Positions 8,760-17,774 of a stretch of DNA of 64,000 bases are shown piece after piece. Numbering within the stretch: the first letter of the stretch is position 1; the number at the start of each line of letters is the position of its first letter. The stretch lies in assembly GCA_965249925.1 (NCBI GenBank), contig OZ252260.1:7316001-7380000 (forward strand), read 5' to 3'. Source of the stretch: Hoeflea_A sp965249925 (lineage in GTDB: Bacteria > Pseudomonadota > Alphaproteobacteria > Rhizobiales > Rhizobiaceae). The translations under genes were made by a program, and so were the position numbers. A model generated the notes under the pieces. It made no database searches. It saw nothing but the letters and a program-made list of their open reading frames with translations, and was not told the origin of the DNA.

Positions 8760-10384
8760 AGCAGGGTCACCTCACCTCCGATTGCCGTGCCGAGAACCGC
8801 AACATCTTTCACCTCAGACGGATGGACCGTCGTGGGATCGTCGCCAAGAATAGCAAAATCCGCTTTCTTTCCGCATTCGATGGAGCCGATTTCCCCATCC
8901 AGCTTCAGCGTGTAGGCAGCCCCCAGCGTTATGGCTCGAAGCGCCTCTTCCACGGTTATACGCTGTTCCGGGCCCAGGCAGCGACCACTCATGGTTTGCC
9001 GGTTGACGGCGCACCACGCCGTAAACAAGGGCCCGAGCGGTGTTACCGGAGCGTCTGAGTGGATGGTCATCCGCACCCCTTCGTCGAGCGCCGTGCGACA
9101 GGCGTCCATGCGGCCGGCCCGTTCGTCGCCGATGGTCAGCGCAGCATGCTGATCGCCGAAGTAATAGATGTGGTTGGCGAATATATTTGTGCAGATGCCC
9201 ATGGCGGCGCAGCGGCGGAACTGATCGGCACCCATCATCTGGCAGTGCTGGAGGACGTGGCGGTGATCCGGCCAGGCGTGATTGCGCATCGCCGCCTCCA
9301 GCGCATCGATGGCCACGGCCGACGCCTCATCTCCATTGGTATGGATATGCATCTGCACGCCCGCCCCATGCAGAATGTCGCACAGTTCAAAAATCTGCTC
9401 CGGAGCCGTGTTCCAGATCCCATTGGTGTGCCCGGTGATGTAATGCGGCCATTTCACGCGTGCCGTATAACCCTGAATCGATCCGTCGGTCATCAGTTTG
9501 ACGGCACCCAGACGCAGCCGGTCGGTGGACCGCTTTCTGAGCCTCAGCGCGCGTTCCGTGATCTCTGCCGGTGCCACCGACAAAGCACCGATCGCCGGCA
9601 CGATGCGGACTGGAAAACCCGCCTCGCCGGTGATCGCGGCCATACTGTCCACGTCCTCTTCCTCCAGCGTCGAGAACAGGTCCGTCAGCGTGGTGACACC
9701 GGCCCGGCGGGCCACCTTGGCATAGCTCCTGATCGATTGCTCCGTGCGCGCGAGATCGCGCAAGTCGATGCCGAGGCGCCGCATGATCGGAAACATCGCT
9801 GCCATTTCCTGGAGTTCGCCGAGCGGTTCGCCCCGGTCGTCCTTGACGACGCCTTCGACATTCGTCTCGCGGGTGTACTGGGCCAACTCCAGGGCCTTCG
9901 AATTGACGCACATCAGATGGAAGTTCGAATAGATGACGGCGATCGGCCGTTCCCTGCTGATCGCGTCGAGATGATGCCGGTTGAGGCGTTCGGTCGGTAG
10001 AAAGATCGGATCGAATCCCCAGCCCACCAACGGCTCGCTCGGTGTCAGCGCGGCTTGATAGGTTCTCAACCCGGCAATCACGGCTTCGATGTCGGTCATG
10101 CCCCTCCACAGGCGACCATCCGGATCGATACGGTCGTGGTAACCGGCATAGGCATAGTTCCAGATCGAGCCGGCCATCATGTGCGCATGACCCTCGACAA
10201 AACCCGGCATCAGAACGGCATCGGCCAGCCGATCATCCCTCTGTCCACCCCCCCATGGATCAGCGCAATCGGCGTCACCGACCGCCAAAATCAGACCATC
10301 ACGCACCGCGACATGCGTCGCCCGTGGTCGGTTCGGATCCATGGTTATGATGTTTTTAGCTTTAAAAACAGTTGTTTGGGACAT
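8756..10384 (-). CDS. metal-dependent amidohydrolase, YtcJ-like
   Basis: This is a 542-residue amidohydrolase of the YtcJ/N-substituted formamide deformylase group. The metal site is visible as GHAHM (His66, His68), with later HIHTNGDEA and HCQMMG segments and the terminal HSDAPVTPLGP loop. It should hydrolyse a C-N bond in an amide, formamide or cyclic amide in the cytoplasm; the substrate is not known. GGAGG lies 11 bases before ATG 10384. It is divergent from a LysR regulator and a peptide-type ABC importer, so the imported solute is a plausible substrate. It is coupled to a CobW GTPase. Confidence 0.88.
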   Translation of the reverse strand: MSQTTVFKAKNIITMDPNRPRATHVAVRDGLILAVGDADCADPWGGGQRDDRLADAVLMPGFVEGHAHMMAGSIWNYAYAGYHDRIDPDGRLWRGMTDIEAVIAGLRTYQAALTPSEPLVGWGFDPIFLPTERLNRHHLDAISRERPIAVIYSNFHLMCVNSKALELAQYTRETNVEGVVKDDRGEPLGELQEMAAMFPIMRRLGIDLRDLARTEQSIRSYAKVARRAGVTTLTDLFSTLEEEDVDSMAAITGEAGFPVRIVPAIGALSVAPAEITERALRLRKRSTDRLRLGAVKLMTDGSIQGYTARVKWPHYITGHTNGIWNTAPEQIFELCDILHGAGVQMHIHTNGDEASAVAIDALEAAMRNHAWPDHRHVLQHCQMMGADQFRRCAAMGICTNIFANHIYYFGDQHAALTIGDERAGRMDACRTALDEGVRMTIHSDAPVTPLGPLFTAWCAVNRQTMSGRCLGPEQRITVEEALRAITLGAAYTLKLDGEIGSIECGKKADFAILGDDPTTVHPSEVKDVAVLGTAIGGEVTLL

Positions 10385-10480
10385 CGCTCTGCGTTCCTCC
10401 GCCGTCCATGCCTACACCAGCTTCAAAAATAGGAAAAATGGATTTAGCATCAGCCAAGCCTCGGTTTTTTAGGGGAATGG

Positions 10481-11425
10481 ATGCGCTTTACGCTCAAACA
10501 GCTCCGCTATTTCGAAGCGGCCTTCCGCAGCGGTTCGATCGCCAAGGCGGCGAGCGAGATGAACATCTCCCAGTCGTCGATCACCGCCGCGATCGATGTG
10601 ATCGAACGGTCGCTCGGTTTCGATCTGTTTCGCCGCATGCCGGCAAAGGGCATCCAGCCGACCCGTGCCGGCCGAACTGTCGGTGCCCGGGTTGCGCAAT
10701 ATCTCGAACAAACACGCATCTTCGAATCCGACCTCCTGTCGCTGGCCGGCGACCCGATCGGTACACTGCGCATGGGCTGCTATGCGCCAACTGCCCCCTA
10801 TATGCTGCCACGCCTGTTGAACCGCGTCGCGCTTGATTATCCGGCAATCCGCGTCGATCTGAAGGAGGGCGATCTGGAGGCCATGGTGGGGTTCCTACAG
10901 GGCGGTCTGGTCGACGTGGCCTTGACCTATCGCCGTGTCACCCCATCCGGCATGCCCTTCATGCCGATGTTTCGCGCACGACCCTACGCCCTGCTGCCGG
11001 AGAGTTCCCCATTGGCCGCGCGCTCCAAGGTTTCGATTCGCGACCTTGCCGACCTGCCGATGATCATGCTCGATCTGCCGGCCACCCGCAGCTACTTCAG
11101 CCAGATATTCCGCGATCAGGGCCTGGAACCGAGGATCGCGCACTCGACCAAATCCTCAAGCGTTCTGCGCGGTCTTGTGGCTGCCAATTTCGGCTACTCC
11201 ATTCTGAACATCTGCGGCCCCAATGACCGCCTCGGCCAAAGCGGCTACGTAAGCCGGCCGATCACCGGAGACCTTGACGCACCGTATTTCGGCATCGCCT
11301 ATACCAAGGCTTCAAGCCGCTCAACGATTGTCAAGGCGGTCCTGGAGATCGGCGGCGATCTGACCGCCTCGGGAGCCTTCGACGATCTGGTGCTGACACC
11401 GAACGACGAAACCATCAAAAAATAG
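10481..11425 (+). CDS. LysR-family transcriptional regulator
   Basis: This is a 314-residue LysR regulator. Residues 1-60 form the winged helix-turn-helix (MRFTLKQLRYFEAAFRSGSI, then KAASEMNISQSSITAAIDVIE), and residues ~90-300 form the periplasmic-binding-like effector domain. The gene lies divergently from the amidohydrolase-CobW operon and directly before the Dpp-like importer. The standard LysR arrangement suggests that it controls both, with its effector being the imported solute or a product. The 96-base divergent region should hold its site, but I could not pick a convincing T-N11-A box. An AGGGG site lies just before the ATG. Confidence 0.93.
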   Translation: MRFTLKQLRYFEAAFRSGSIAKAASEMNISQSSITAAIDVIERSLGFDLFRRMPAKGIQPTRAGRTVGARVAQYLEQTRIFESDLLSLAGDPIGTLRMGCYAPTAPYMLPRLLNRVALDYPAIRVDLKEGDLEAMVGFLQGGLVDVALTYRRVTPSGMPFMPMFRARPYALLPESSPLAARSKVSIRDLADLPMIMLDLPATRSYFSQIFRDQGLEPRIAHSTKSSSVLRGLVAANFGYSILNICGPNDRLGQSGYVSRPITGDLDAPYFGIAYTKASSRSTIVKAVLEIGGDLTASGAFDDLVLTPNDETIKK

Positions 11426-11439
11426 AGGTTTGATTTCGC

Positions 11440-11461
11440 AAAACACTGTTTTCTGTGTTTT
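11440..11461 (+). terminator. weak hairpin with T tract after the LysR gene
   Basis: AAAACAC at 11440-11446 pairs with GTGTTTT at 11455-11461, with an eight-base loop, followed by further T. It begins 15 bases after the LysR stop. The stem is AT-rich and could equally be an operator-like inverted repeat for the downstream importer. Confidence 0.35.
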
Positions 11462-11511
11462 TCAGTCGGTTTAGCCTGTTGAAATCGCAAAAAAAGCCCA
11501 GGGAGAACACG

Positions 11512-13071
11512 ATGAAGCACTTAACGCGTATTGTCGGCGCCGCCGCGTTGTGGGCTGCCACGCTCACCGCCCCGGCACTGGCCGATGGCGGCACACTGGT
11601 AATCGCCTCGACACAGGTGCCGCGTCACCTGAATGGCGCTGTGCAATCCGGCATTGCAACGGCCGTGCCGTCGACGCAGATTTTCGCCTCGCCGCTGCGC
11701 TATGACGAGAACTGGGATCCGCAACCCTATCTGGCGGAAAGCTGGTCGACCTCCGAGGACGGCCGCCAGGTGACCCTGAACCTGGTTAAGGACGCAACGT
11801 TCCACGACGGCAAGCCGGTCACCTCCGAGGATGTCGCCTTCTCGATCATGACCACCAAGGAAAACCACCCCTTCAGGTCGATGTTCGCGCCGGTCGAATC
11901 GATCGATACGCCCGATCCGCATACGGCGATCATCAATCTGAGCCAACCGCACCCGGCGCTGCTGTTGGCGCTGTCACCGGCACTGGCGCCGGTGCTGCCG
12001 AAGCACATTTATGGCGACGGTCAGGATCCGAAAAGCCATCCGGCCAATTCCAATCCGGTCGGTTCAGGGCCTTTCATGCTGGAAGAGTTCACACCCGGCG
12101 AGGCGGTTGTCCTGAAGAAGAATCCCAATTTCTTCATTGAAGGCCGGCCGATGCTGGACGAGATCATCATCCGCATCATCAAGGACCCGTCGGCGCTTCT
12201 CATTGCCATGGAAAACGGTGAAGCCGACATGTACCCGTTCATGGCCGGTAGCCAGGAAATCCGGCGGCTGGAGAAGGTCGATCATCTGGACATCACGACA
12301 GACGGCTACGCCGCCGTTGGTCCGATCAACTGGCTGGCCTTCAACACCGCATCGCCAAAATTGTCCGATCCCCGCGTGCGTCAGGCCATTGCCTATGCGG
12401 TCGACCGCGACTTCATCACCAAAGCGTTGCATCGCGGCGTGTCGGCGCCGCAGCGCGGTCCGATCGTCGAAAGCTCACCCTTCTTTGACGAGACGATTCC
12501 GGCCTACGACGTCGATATCGACAAGGCCAACGCACTGATGGCGGAGGCCGGCTTTGGTGACGGCATGGAACTGACGGTCGATTACATCCCAGGTCCGGCC
12601 GAGCAGCAGAAAAACATAGCCGAGTACCTGAAATCGCAGCTGAAGAAGATCGGTATCGACGTGACGGTGCGTGCCGCTCCGGATTTCCCGACCTGGGCCG
12701 GCCGCGTGTCCGGTCACGATTTCGATCTGACCATGGATGTCGTCTTCAACTGGGGCGATCCGGTCATCGGTGTCCACCGCACCTATCTTGGCTCCAACAT
12801 CAAGAAGGGTGTCATCTGGTCCAACACCCAGCAATACAACAATCCCGAGGTGGACCGTATTCTCGGCGAAGCCGCAGTCGAAACCGATCCTGAGAAGCGC
12901 AAGGCACTGTATGCGCAATTCCAGCAGATCGTCGCCGAGGATCTGCCGATTTACTGGATCAACACCCTGCCCTACCACACGGCTTACGACAAACGCCTTT
13001 CCGGCGCTCCGTCGGGCATCTGGGGCACCATGCACCCCATGGACACCGTCTACTGGGCCGAAGACAAGTAA
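11512..13071 (+). CDS. ABC transporter peptide/opine-type substrate-binding protein (SBP family 5)
   Basis: This is a 519-residue periplasmic binding protein of the DppA/OppA type. A Sec signal peptide (MKHLTRIVGAAALWAATL, cleavage after ALA near residue 24) precedes the mature SBP_bac_5 fold, with the family's Y-x-P-x-L-A-E-S-W and T-F-H-D-G-K-P-V-T-S-E-D-V segments. It captures a di- or oligopeptide, opine or similar solute for the permeases downstream. I chose ATG 11512 because GGGAG at 11501-11505 sits seven bases upstream and the signal peptide starts there; the frame is open further upstream. It is the first gene of a five-gene importer operon next to an amidohydrolase. Confidence 0.92.
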   Translation: MKHLTRIVGAAALWAATLTAPALADGGTLVIASTQVPRHLNGAVQSGIATAVPSTQIFASPLRYDENWDPQPYLAESWSTSEDGRQVTLNLVKDATFHDGKPVTSEDVAFSIMTTKENHPFRSMFAPVESIDTPDPHTAIINLSQPHPALLLALSPALAPVLPKHIYGDGQDPKSHPANSNPVGSGPFMLEEFTPGEAVVLKKNPNFFIEGRPMLDEIIIRIIKDPSALLIAMENGEADMYPFMAGSQEIRRLEKVDHLDITTDGYAAVGPINWLAFNTASPKLSDPRVRQAIAYAVDRDFITKALHRGVSAPQRGPIVESSPFFDETIPAYDVDIDKANALMAEAGFGDGMELTVDYIPGPAEQQKNIAEYLKSQLKKIGIDVTVRAAPDFPTWAGRVSGHDFDLTMDVVFNWGDPVIGVHRTYLGSNIKKGVIWSNTQQYNNPEVDRILGEAAVETDPEKRKALYAQFQQIVAEDLPIYWINTLPYHTAYDKRLSGAPSGIWGTMHPMDTVYWAEDK

Positions 13072-13085
13072 TCCGTTAACCTGAC

Positions 13086-13108
13086 GGGGCCGCCCTCGGG
13101 CGGTCCCC
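13086..13108 (+). terminator. strong intercistronic stem-loop between binding protein and permease genes
   Basis: GGGGCCGCC (13086-13094) pairs with GGCGGTCCCC (13099-13108) around a CTCG tetraloop, with one bulged T. There is no T tract, so it is more likely an attenuator or 3'-end-stabilising hairpin that raises binding-protein mRNA over permease mRNA than a full terminator. Confidence 0.6.
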
Positions 13109-13126
13109 GAGCAGACGGATCGCGCT

Positions 13127-14104
13127 ATGGACGCCCGCTACGTTCTCAAACGCCTTTTCTACGGCTTGCTCCTGATGCTTGGCGTGGTGGTTCTGAATTT
13201 CTTTCTGATCCGCCTCGCACCCGGTGACCCTGCCGTGGTCATCGCCGGCGAGATGGGTGGCGCCACAGAGGAGATGCTCGACTCGATCCGGCGTGAATAC
13301 GGACTCGACAAACCTCTGCTGGTGCAGCTCTGGATCTATTTGTCCAACGTGGCGACCGGCGACCTCGGCAAATCGTTCTTTTTCGACCAATCGGTCACCC
13401 GGCTCATCAGCCTGCGCATCGGACCGACTATCCTGCTGGTGCTCACGGCTCTCGCTCTGTCGATACTGCTGGGCGTTTTCCTGGGCGTGGTTGCGGCGCG
13501 CAAACCCAACGGCCCGACATCGGCCTTCGTGTCGGTCTTCGCGACGGTTGGATACGCCGTACCGGTTTTCTGGACCGGTATCATGCTGATTATCCTGTTT
13601 GCATCGGTGTTTCCGCTGTTTCCGGTGGAAGGCATGACATCGGTGCGGCTGCGCGATGCGTCCTTTCCGGTGAAGGTGCTGGATGTCGCCCACCATCTTG
13701 TGCTGCCGGCCTTCACGTTGGCCATCATCTATCTGGCACAATATGCGCGCCTGTCGCGAGCATCGATGCTGGAAGTCTTGGGCTCCGATTACATCCGCAC
13801 CGCACGCGCCAAGGGCGCCTCCGAACGGTCTGTTCTGTTCAAGCATGCACTGCGCAACGCCGCGCTGCCGATCCTGACGGTTGCCGGTCTGCAGTTTGGC
13901 AATCTCATCTCCGGCGCGCTGCTGGTGGAGACCGTCTTCAACTGGCCGGGCATGGGGCGCCTGGCCTTCGACAGCATCCTGCGTCGCGATTACCCGACTA
14001 TCATGGGCGTGCTGTTCTTCGCATCGGCGATGGTTGTCGTCGCCAACCTGTTGACCGACCTCTCCTACCGCCTGGCTGATCCGCGATTGAGGGAAAAGCA
14101 TTGA
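13127..14104 (+). CDS. ABC transporter permease, DppB/OppB type
   Basis: This is a 325-residue inner-membrane permease with about six helices. It starts MDARYVLKRLFYGLLLMLGVVVLNFFLIRLAPGDP in essence, the family's typical first helix ending in APGDPA, and carries the EAA loop segment (ARAKGASERSVLFKHALRNA) that contacts the ATPases. It forms the translocation channel with the next gene product. A TTGA overlap couples it to the second permease. Length and domain content are normal. Confidence 0.93.
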   Translation: MDARYVLKRLFYGLLLMLGVVVLNFFLIRLAPGDPAVVIAGEMGGATEEMLDSIRREYGLDKPLLVQLWIYLSNVATGDLGKSFFFDQSVTRLISLRIGPTILLVLTALALSILLGVFLGVVAARKPNGPTSAFVSVFATVGYAVPVFWTGIMLIILFASVFPLFPVEGMTSVRLRDASFPVKVLDVAHHLVLPAFTLAIIYLAQYARLSRASMLEVLGSDYIRTARAKGASERSVLFKHALRNAALPILTVAGLQFGNLISGALLVETVFNWPGMGRLAFDSILRRDYPTIMGVLFFASAMVVVANLLTDLSYRLADPRLREKH

Positions 14105-14961
14105 CCGACCACCAAGCCCAGAGCCCGATGCTGGAGGCATGGCGGATGTTCCGCAGGAACGTTCCGGCTCTGATCGGCGTCCTTATTCTCCTGGTGATTA
14201 TCGGTGCTACCCTCTATGGCCAGCTATTCTATACCGGCGACGCTTTCGAGATCGTCTGGGCCCCGCATGAACCGCCGGGTGTGGAACCCGATTTTCCCCT
14301 TGGTACCGACTATCTCGGCCGCAACGTCGTCGCCGGCATGCTGACCGGCGGCGCCCCCACGCTGGCCGTCGGTGCCGCGGCCGCGGCCATCACCATGGTG
14401 ATCGGCATCACGTTCGGTTCGCTCGCCGGTTTTTTCGGCGGCTGGATCGACAATCTGCTGATGCGCATCACGGAGTTTTTCCAGGTGCTGCCGGCCCTGC
14501 TTTTCGCCATGGTGCTTGTCACCCTGTTCTCACCGTCTCCGGTGACCATCGCGCTGGCGATCGGCGTGGTCAGCTGGCCGCAGACGGCGCGCCTGGCACG
14601 TGCCGAGTTTCTCAAGATCAAGGAACTGGAATACGTCACCGCGGCGCGCGCCATCGGGGCCCGCCGCATGCGCATCATCTGGCGGGTGATCCTGCCAAAC
14701 GCCGCTCCGCCGCTGATCGTGTCGGCGACGCTGACCATTGGAGTCGCGATCCTGTTCGAGGCCGGCTTATCTTTCCTCGGCCTCGGCGATCCCAACACCA
14801 TGAGCTGGGGCCTGATGATCGGCGCTAACCGCGAGTATATTCTCGACGCCTGGTGGCCGGTAACCTTCCCGGGACTGGCCATTTTCCTCACCGTGTTTGC
14901 CGTCAGCCTCATCGGCGACGGTCTCAACGATGCCTTTAATCCAAGGCTTCGCGAAAGATGA
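14101..14961 (+). CDS. ABC transporter permease, DppC/OppC type
   Basis: This is a 286-residue permease and the partner of the DppB-like subunit. It has the N-terminal OppC helix (ALIGVLILLVIIGATLYGQL), the LGTDYLGRNV motif after the first periplasmic loop, and the EAA loop (ARAIGARRMRIIWRVILPNA). Translation appears to begin at TTG 14101, overlapping the upstream stop as TTGA. No in-frame ATG lies near that would keep the first helix complete. The stop overlaps the next ATG. Confidence 0.92.
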   Translation: MTDHQAQSPMLEAWRMFRRNVPALIGVLILLVIIGATLYGQLFYTGDAFEIVWAPHEPPGVEPDFPLGTDYLGRNVVAGMLTGGAPTLAVGAAAAAITMVIGITFGSLAGFFGGWIDNLLMRITEFFQVLPALLFAMVLVTLFSPSPVTIALAIGVVSWPQTARLARAEFLKIKELEYVTAARAIGARRMRIIWRVILPNAAPPLIVSATLTIGVAILFEAGLSFLGLGDPNTMSWGLMIGANREYILDAWWPVTFPGLAIFLTVFAVSLIGDGLNDAFNPRLRER

Positions 14962-15938
14962 ACGGGTTGCTCGAGATCGACGACCTGCGCGTCACCTTCA
15001 GGACGCGCTACGGCCGGGTCACCGCCCTCGATGGGGTATCGTTGCATGTCGAAGCCGGCGAGACTCTTGGTGTCGTTGGCGAGAGCGGTTGCGGAAAGTC
15101 CATTACCGCGCTGTCGGTCATGGGACTCATCCCGACGCCGCCTGGCCGGATCGATGGTGGTTTCATCCGGTTGCAAGGCGAAGAACTGACAACCGCCTCC
15201 GCTGCGCGCATGCGGGCGGTGCGCGGGGCCGATGTGGCGATGATCTTCCAGGAGCCGATGACCTCGCTCAATCCGGTCTTCACCGTCGGCGAGCAAATCG
15301 CCGAAGCCATCATGCTGCATCAGAACACCACGCGCGAGCAGGCGCTGAAAGACGCCACAGCACTGCTGGAACGGGTCGGCATTCCCGAACCCGGGCTGCG
15401 CGCCAGGGACTACCCGCATCAACTGTCCGGCGGCATGCGGCAGAGGGTGATGATCGCCATGGCGGTCTCCTGCCGGCCGAAGGTGTTGATCGCCGACGAG
15501 CCGACAACCGCGCTGGACGTGACGGTTCAGGCGCAGATCTTCGATCTGCTCAACGAGATTCAGCGCGATTTCGGAGCCGCGATCGTCCTGATCACCCACG
15601 ATATGGGCGCCATATCCGAAATGGCGGATCGCGTCGCGGTGATGTATGCCGGCCGGGTTATCGAGGAAGGCAGCGCCGACGACGTCCTCGATCATCCGCA
15701 GCACCCCTATTCGCGCGGCCTGATCGCCTGCATACCAACCCTTGGCAAGGAAGACGACGACGCGAAGCTGCAGGAGATTCCGGGCGTCGTTCCGCCGTTG
15801 CATCTGCTTGGCGCTGGCTGTGGCTTCGCCGACCGCTGTGCCTACAGGAACGACCGTTGCGACCGTGAGAAGCCGCTGTTGCGGTCCGCAGCACGCCACC
15901 CGGTCGCCTGCCACGCCGTTGAGGAGGGTCGCATTTGA
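14958..15938 (+). CDS. ABC transporter ATP-binding protein, DppD/OppD type
   Basis: This is a 326-residue ATPase with Walker A GESGCGKS (41-48), signature LSGGMRQR and Walker B VLIADEPTTALDV. The C-terminal oligopeptide/dipeptide domain ends in a cysteine-bearing stretch (GCGFADRCAYRNDRC), which often holds an iron-sulfur cluster in this family. It powers the permease pair. It overlaps the preceding gene by ATGA and the next by TTGA. Confidence 0.94.
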   Translation: MNGLLEIDDLRVTFRTRYGRVTALDGVSLHVEAGETLGVVGESGCGKSITALSVMGLIPTPPGRIDGGFIRLQGEELTTASAARMRAVRGADVAMIFQEPMTSLNPVFTVGEQIAEAIMLHQNTTREQALKDATALLERVGIPEPGLRARDYPHQLSGGMRQRVMIAMAVSCRPKVLIADEPTTALDVTVQAQIFDLLNEIQRDFGAAIVLITHDMGAISEMADRVAVMYAGRVIEEGSADDVLDHPQHPYSRGLIACIPTLGKEDDDAKLQEIPGVVPPLHLLGAGCGFADRCAYRNDRCDREKPLLRSAARHPVACHAVEEGRI

Positions 15939-16906
15939 GCGCGCTTCTGGACGTCCAGGACCTGACCGTTCGTTTCGCCATGCCGCGGCAGGACTGGTTC
16001 GGACCTCGCCCGCACCTGGAGGCTGTCCGGCAAGTCAGCTTCACGTTGCAGCCTGGGCGGGCGCTCGGCATTGTCGGCGAAAGCGGATCCGGCAAAACCA
16101 CCACCGCCATGGCGACCATTCGTCTCGTCAACGCCGCCGGCGGCAAGGTGCTGTTCGACGGCGAAGACCTGCTGCAACTGGACGACGAGGCGATGCGCCG
16201 TCGGCGCCGCGACATGCAACTCATCTTCCAGGATCCCTATTCCTCGCTCAACCCGCGGGCCCGGGTGGCGGACATCGTGCGCGAACCGCTCGACCTGATG
16301 CAGATCGGCGACCCGGCGGAACGCCGGGAACGGGTGCGCGAACTGTTCGGACTCGTCGGTCTGCGACCCGACCAGATGAGCCTGTTCCCGCATCAGTTCT
16401 CCGGCGGCCAGCGGCAACGCATATCGATTGCGCGGGCGCTGTCCACGCACCCGAAACTGCTGGTCTGCGACGAGCCGGTAAGCGCCCTGGACATGGCGAT
16501 CCAGGCGCAGATCCTCAACCTGTTGCGTCGACTGCAGGAGGAATTGGGACTCTCCTACCTGTTCATCAGCCACGATCTCGGGGTAGTGCGCCACGTATGC
16601 GACGACGTCGCGGTCATGTATCTGGGCAAGATCGTCGAAACGGCACCGCGGAAGGCGCTGTTCGACACGCCGCGACATCCATACACCGCGGCATTGCTGT
16701 CGGCTGCCCCGTCACTGTCGCGGCGCAAATCCAAGGGCTATGTGCGGCCTTTGACGGTGTCCGGTGATCCTCCGAGCCCGGTGAACCTGCCGCCCGGTTG
16801 CGCCTTTGCCGGCCGCTGTCCGAAGGCCCAGGATATCTGCCGCCAATCGCAGCCTGAGCTCACTGCGGTCGGCGACACGAGGGTTGCCTGTTTCTTCCCC
16901 GCATAG
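15935..16906 (+). CDS. ABC transporter ATP-binding protein, DppF/OppF type
   Basis: This is a 323-residue second ATPase with Walker A GESGSGKTT, signature FSGGQRQR, Walker B LLVCDEPVSALD, and the same C-terminal Cys motif (GCAFAGRCPKAQDIC). It pairs with the upstream ATPase as a heterodimer. Translation starts at TTG 15935, overlapping the DppD stop. It is the last gene of the importer operon and meets the convergent Xre regulator gene after only eight bases. Confidence 0.94.
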   Translation: MSALLDVQDLTVRFAMPRQDWFGPRPHLEAVRQVSFTLQPGRALGIVGESGSGKTTTAMATIRLVNAAGGKVLFDGEDLLQLDDEAMRRRRRDMQLIFQDPYSSLNPRARVADIVREPLDLMQIGDPAERRERVRELFGLVGLRPDQMSLFPHQFSGGQRQRISIARALSTHPKLLVCDEPVSALDMAIQAQILNLLRRLQEELGLSYLFISHDLGVVRHVCDDVAVMYLGKIVETAPRKALFDTPRHPYTAALLSAAPSLSRRKSKGYVRPLTVSGDPPSPVNLPPGCAFAGRCPKAQDICRQSQPELTAVGDTRVACFFPA

Positions 16907-16914
16907 GCATCGTG

Positions 16915-17127
16915 TCACTCGGGATCCTTACGGTATTCGAAGAGATCTCCGGGCTGGCAGTCGAGCGCTTCGCAGATTTTTTCCAGTGTTTCGAAACGCA
17001 CACCCTTAACCTTGCCGGACTTGAGCAACGAGATATTCTGCTCGGTGATTCCGACCTTTTCCGAAAGCTCACGCGAGCGCATCTTTCGGCGCGCCAGCAT
17101 CACGTCCAACTGCACAACGATTGGCAT
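16915..17127 (-). CDS. small Xre/Cro-C1-type helix-turn-helix regulator
   Basis: This is a 70-residue single-domain regulator of the HTH_26 type. The recognition region is RELSEKVGITEQNISLLKSG, followed by the family's LEKICEALDCQPGDLFEY. It lies 14 bases after the DUF2975 membrane protein gene on the same strand, a pairing found in many bacteria in which the regulator probably controls its own operon. A candidate operator is the inverted repeat at 17713-17746. Confidence 0.93.
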   Translation of the reverse strand: MPIVVQLDVMLARRKMRSRELSEKVGITEQNISLLKSGKVKGVRFETLEKICEALDCQPGDLFEYRKDPE

Positions 17128-17141
17128 CGGGCCTACACAGC

Positions 17142-17702
17142 CTACACGAAACGGCTGTTTTCTTCCGAGATGCGTGCCGCCTCGCGCATCACCCAGCCGA
17201 TGACGACAAGCAGGCCGCCCATCAGCAACAGCAGATAGGTGTCGCTGGAGATCGAGATGGTCAATTGACGGCTCCCGGCCGGGTTGTCGATGGTCAGGAC
17301 GACGCTGCCGATGGAATGAACGAGGACGGACAGCACCACATTGACAAGCATCGACATGCCGACGTTGCGAATATGGATCGCCGGCGCCGGAGCGAACACC
17401 TCGCCGCGCGCGTAGGCGTCAAACAGCAGGCGCAGGTTCCACAGGCCGTAGAGCGTCACGCACAACGGCAGGCTAAGCACGAGCAGCAGTACGGTGCGCT
17501 TGGAAACCGTTATCCCGGACGCGACGGTTGCCTGCGGATAGGCGAGCTCGACCAGGCTGTCGAACCAGTCCGGCAGCACCACCATGCTCAGGGCGAACAG
17601 GCAGAAGGTCACCATGCCAAAACTGGTCAGCCGGCTCAGCCAGACGCTCAGTCTGCGTACCCGCGCCAAGCCGTCCGTGACGCCGATGTCTCTCTGATTC
17701 AT
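17142..17702 (-). CDS. DUF2975 family membrane protein
   Basis: This is a 186-residue protein with four predicted membrane helices (around residues 28-48, 66-86, 110-130 and 150-170). It matches the DUF2975 layout, including the LFDAYARGEVF segment between helices two and three. Function is unknown. The invariable neighbour is a small Xre regulator, as here, suggesting a membrane-sensor and regulator unit. GGAG precedes the ATG. The promoter region is shared with a divergent lipoprotein gene. Confidence 0.85.
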   Translation of the reverse strand: MNQRDIGVTDGLARVRRLSVWLSRLTSFGMVTFCLFALSMVVLPDWFDSLVELAYPQATVASGITVSKRTVLLLVLSLPLCVTLYGLWNLRLLFDAYARGEVFAPAPAIHIRNVGMSMLVNVVLSVLVHSIGSVVLTIDNPAGSRQLTISISSDTYLLLLMGGLLVVIGWVMREAARISEENSRFV

Positions 17703-17712
17703 GCCCGTCTCC

Positions 17713-17746
17713 TATTGAATCGGTATTTTTTTAACGTAATTCAATA
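17713..17746. promoter_or_regulatory. inverted repeat in the divergent DUF2975/lipoprotein promoter
   Basis: TATTGAAT (17713-17720) and ATTCAATA (17739-17746) form a perfect eight-base inverted repeat. They flank an AT-rich spacer of 18 bases, in the 72-base gap between two divergent genes. Position and symmetry suit an operator for the adjacent Xre regulator. Confidence 0.5.
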
Positions 17747-17774
17747 AAAAATTGCTGTAAAGAAGGAACTCGCT

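Noticed and set aside
14310..15914. 534-codon open frame on the minus strand across the DppC/DppD genes
   Set aside because: It lies opposite two clear, coupled ABC genes, has low-complexity Arg/Gly/Pro composition and no domain. It is a high-GC antisense shadow.
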